Source: Collinsella aerofaciens (GTDB lineage Bacteria > Actinomycetota > Coriobacteriia > Coriobacteriales > Coriobacteriaceae). Taken from it: 64,000 bases of DNA. The stretch is from contig NZ_CABJFS010000001.1 in the NCBI RefSeq assembly GCF_902364945.1, forward strand, positions 124,001 through 188,000, read 5' to 3'. Position 1 is the stretch's first letter. Each line of letters begins with the position of its first letter. The translations under genes were made by a program, and so were the position numbers. The notes under the pieces were generated by a model. The model worked only from the letters and a program-made list of their open reading frames with translations, did no database searches and was not told where the DNA came from. Shown piece by piece: positions 63,713 to 64,000 of the stretch.

Positions 63713-64000
63713 ATGAAAACGGTTAGCGGCAGCCTTGCCTCGGCGCTCAAGATCGAGCCGGGCATCACCGCGATCATCGGCAGCGGTGGCAAGTCGACCC
63801 TGCTAAAGACACTCGGCCTTGAGCTTATGCGTGCCGGCGGCCGCGTGCTCCTCTGCACCACCACGCACATGTTCCCCGTCGCCGGCGTGCCGTGGGACGG
63901 GTCGAGCCGTCGCCTGGATGCCGCGCCTTGGAAGCCGGGGACCCTGCATGTTCCCGGCTGCACCTGCGAGGCCTGCGCGGGGCTTGTGCGGGGAAGTATC
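63713..64000 (+). CDS. yqeC: YqeC-like selenium cofactor biosynthesis protein, N-terminal part (runs off the window)
   Basis: The first 96 codons of a gene truncated by the window edge. IIGSGGKSTLL at about 21-31 is a P-loop, and LLCTTTHMFPVAG is typical of YqeC, which is associated with selenium-dependent molybdenum hydroxylase maturation. The ATG at 63713 is preceded by a weak GGCGGTGAA. It diverges from yqeB over a 102-bp AT-rich gap. Confidence 0.88.
   Translation, partial: MKTVSGSLASALKIEPGITAIIGSGGKSTLLKTLGLELMRAGGRVLLCTTTHMFPVAGVPWDGSSRRLDAAPWKPGTLHVPGCTCEACAGLVRGSI

Overview
The window looks like a chromosomal segment of a high-GC, anaerobic, gut-type actinobacterium of class Coriobacteriia, most likely Collinsella or a close relative. 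That placement is an inference from several things: roughly 60% GC, a cytosolic transketolase split into two subunits, the mur/MupG muropeptide operon, selenium/molybdenum hydroxylase maturation genes, an FtsE with a long leader, and many palindromic intergenic repeats. Most genes are on the minus strand.

Layout. 1-4.4 kb: the N-terminal part of glutamate synthase, phosphoglycerate mutase, an Nramp metal transporter and a small rubredoxin, with two strictly periodic dyad-repeat arrays between them. 4.4-7.5 kb: a flavin reductase, smpB, a TPR protein, and tRNA-Glu and tRNA-Gln. 7.5-13.3 kb: an ArsC/Spx-like protein, the murR-murQ-murP-mupG operon for MurNAc use, and a VanZ-like protein. 13.3-26 kb: a lone serine recombinase, then rnr, ftsEX, transketolase halves, a YitT protein, prfB and secA. 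26-34.3 kb: rpmE, then a 7.2-kb block bounded by 63-bp direct repeats. The block carries an unusual double ABC transporter (a permease-ATPase fusion, a separate ATPase and a tandem permease), a small exported protein, a DUF2975-like/XRE pair and a truncated tyrosine integrase.

34.4-50.5 kb: an ACT-domain protein, citrate synthase, two HAD phosphatases, adenine deaminase, two tandem paralogous unknown genes plus a small unknown, tyrS, a U32 peptidase, a class A penicillin-binding protein, argR and a glycosyltransferase. 50.6-61.4 kb: the spc and alpha ribosomal operons (rplE to rplQ, with secY, adk, map, infA, rpoA) and truA. 61.7-64 kb: xdhC, yqeB and the divergent start of yqeC, all for maturation of molybdenum hydroxylases.

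The genes are mainly core functions: translation, secretion, division, central carbon metabolism and wall recycling. The accessory interest lies in the intergenic repeats (at least six families, several seen two or more times) and in the flanked ABC block. The best candidates for undescribed biology are the arrays of a 15-bp motif repeated every 40 bp in alternating orientation, and the ABC transporter island in which three permease modules share one motif. All functional calls come from reading translated sequence; no database search was run.
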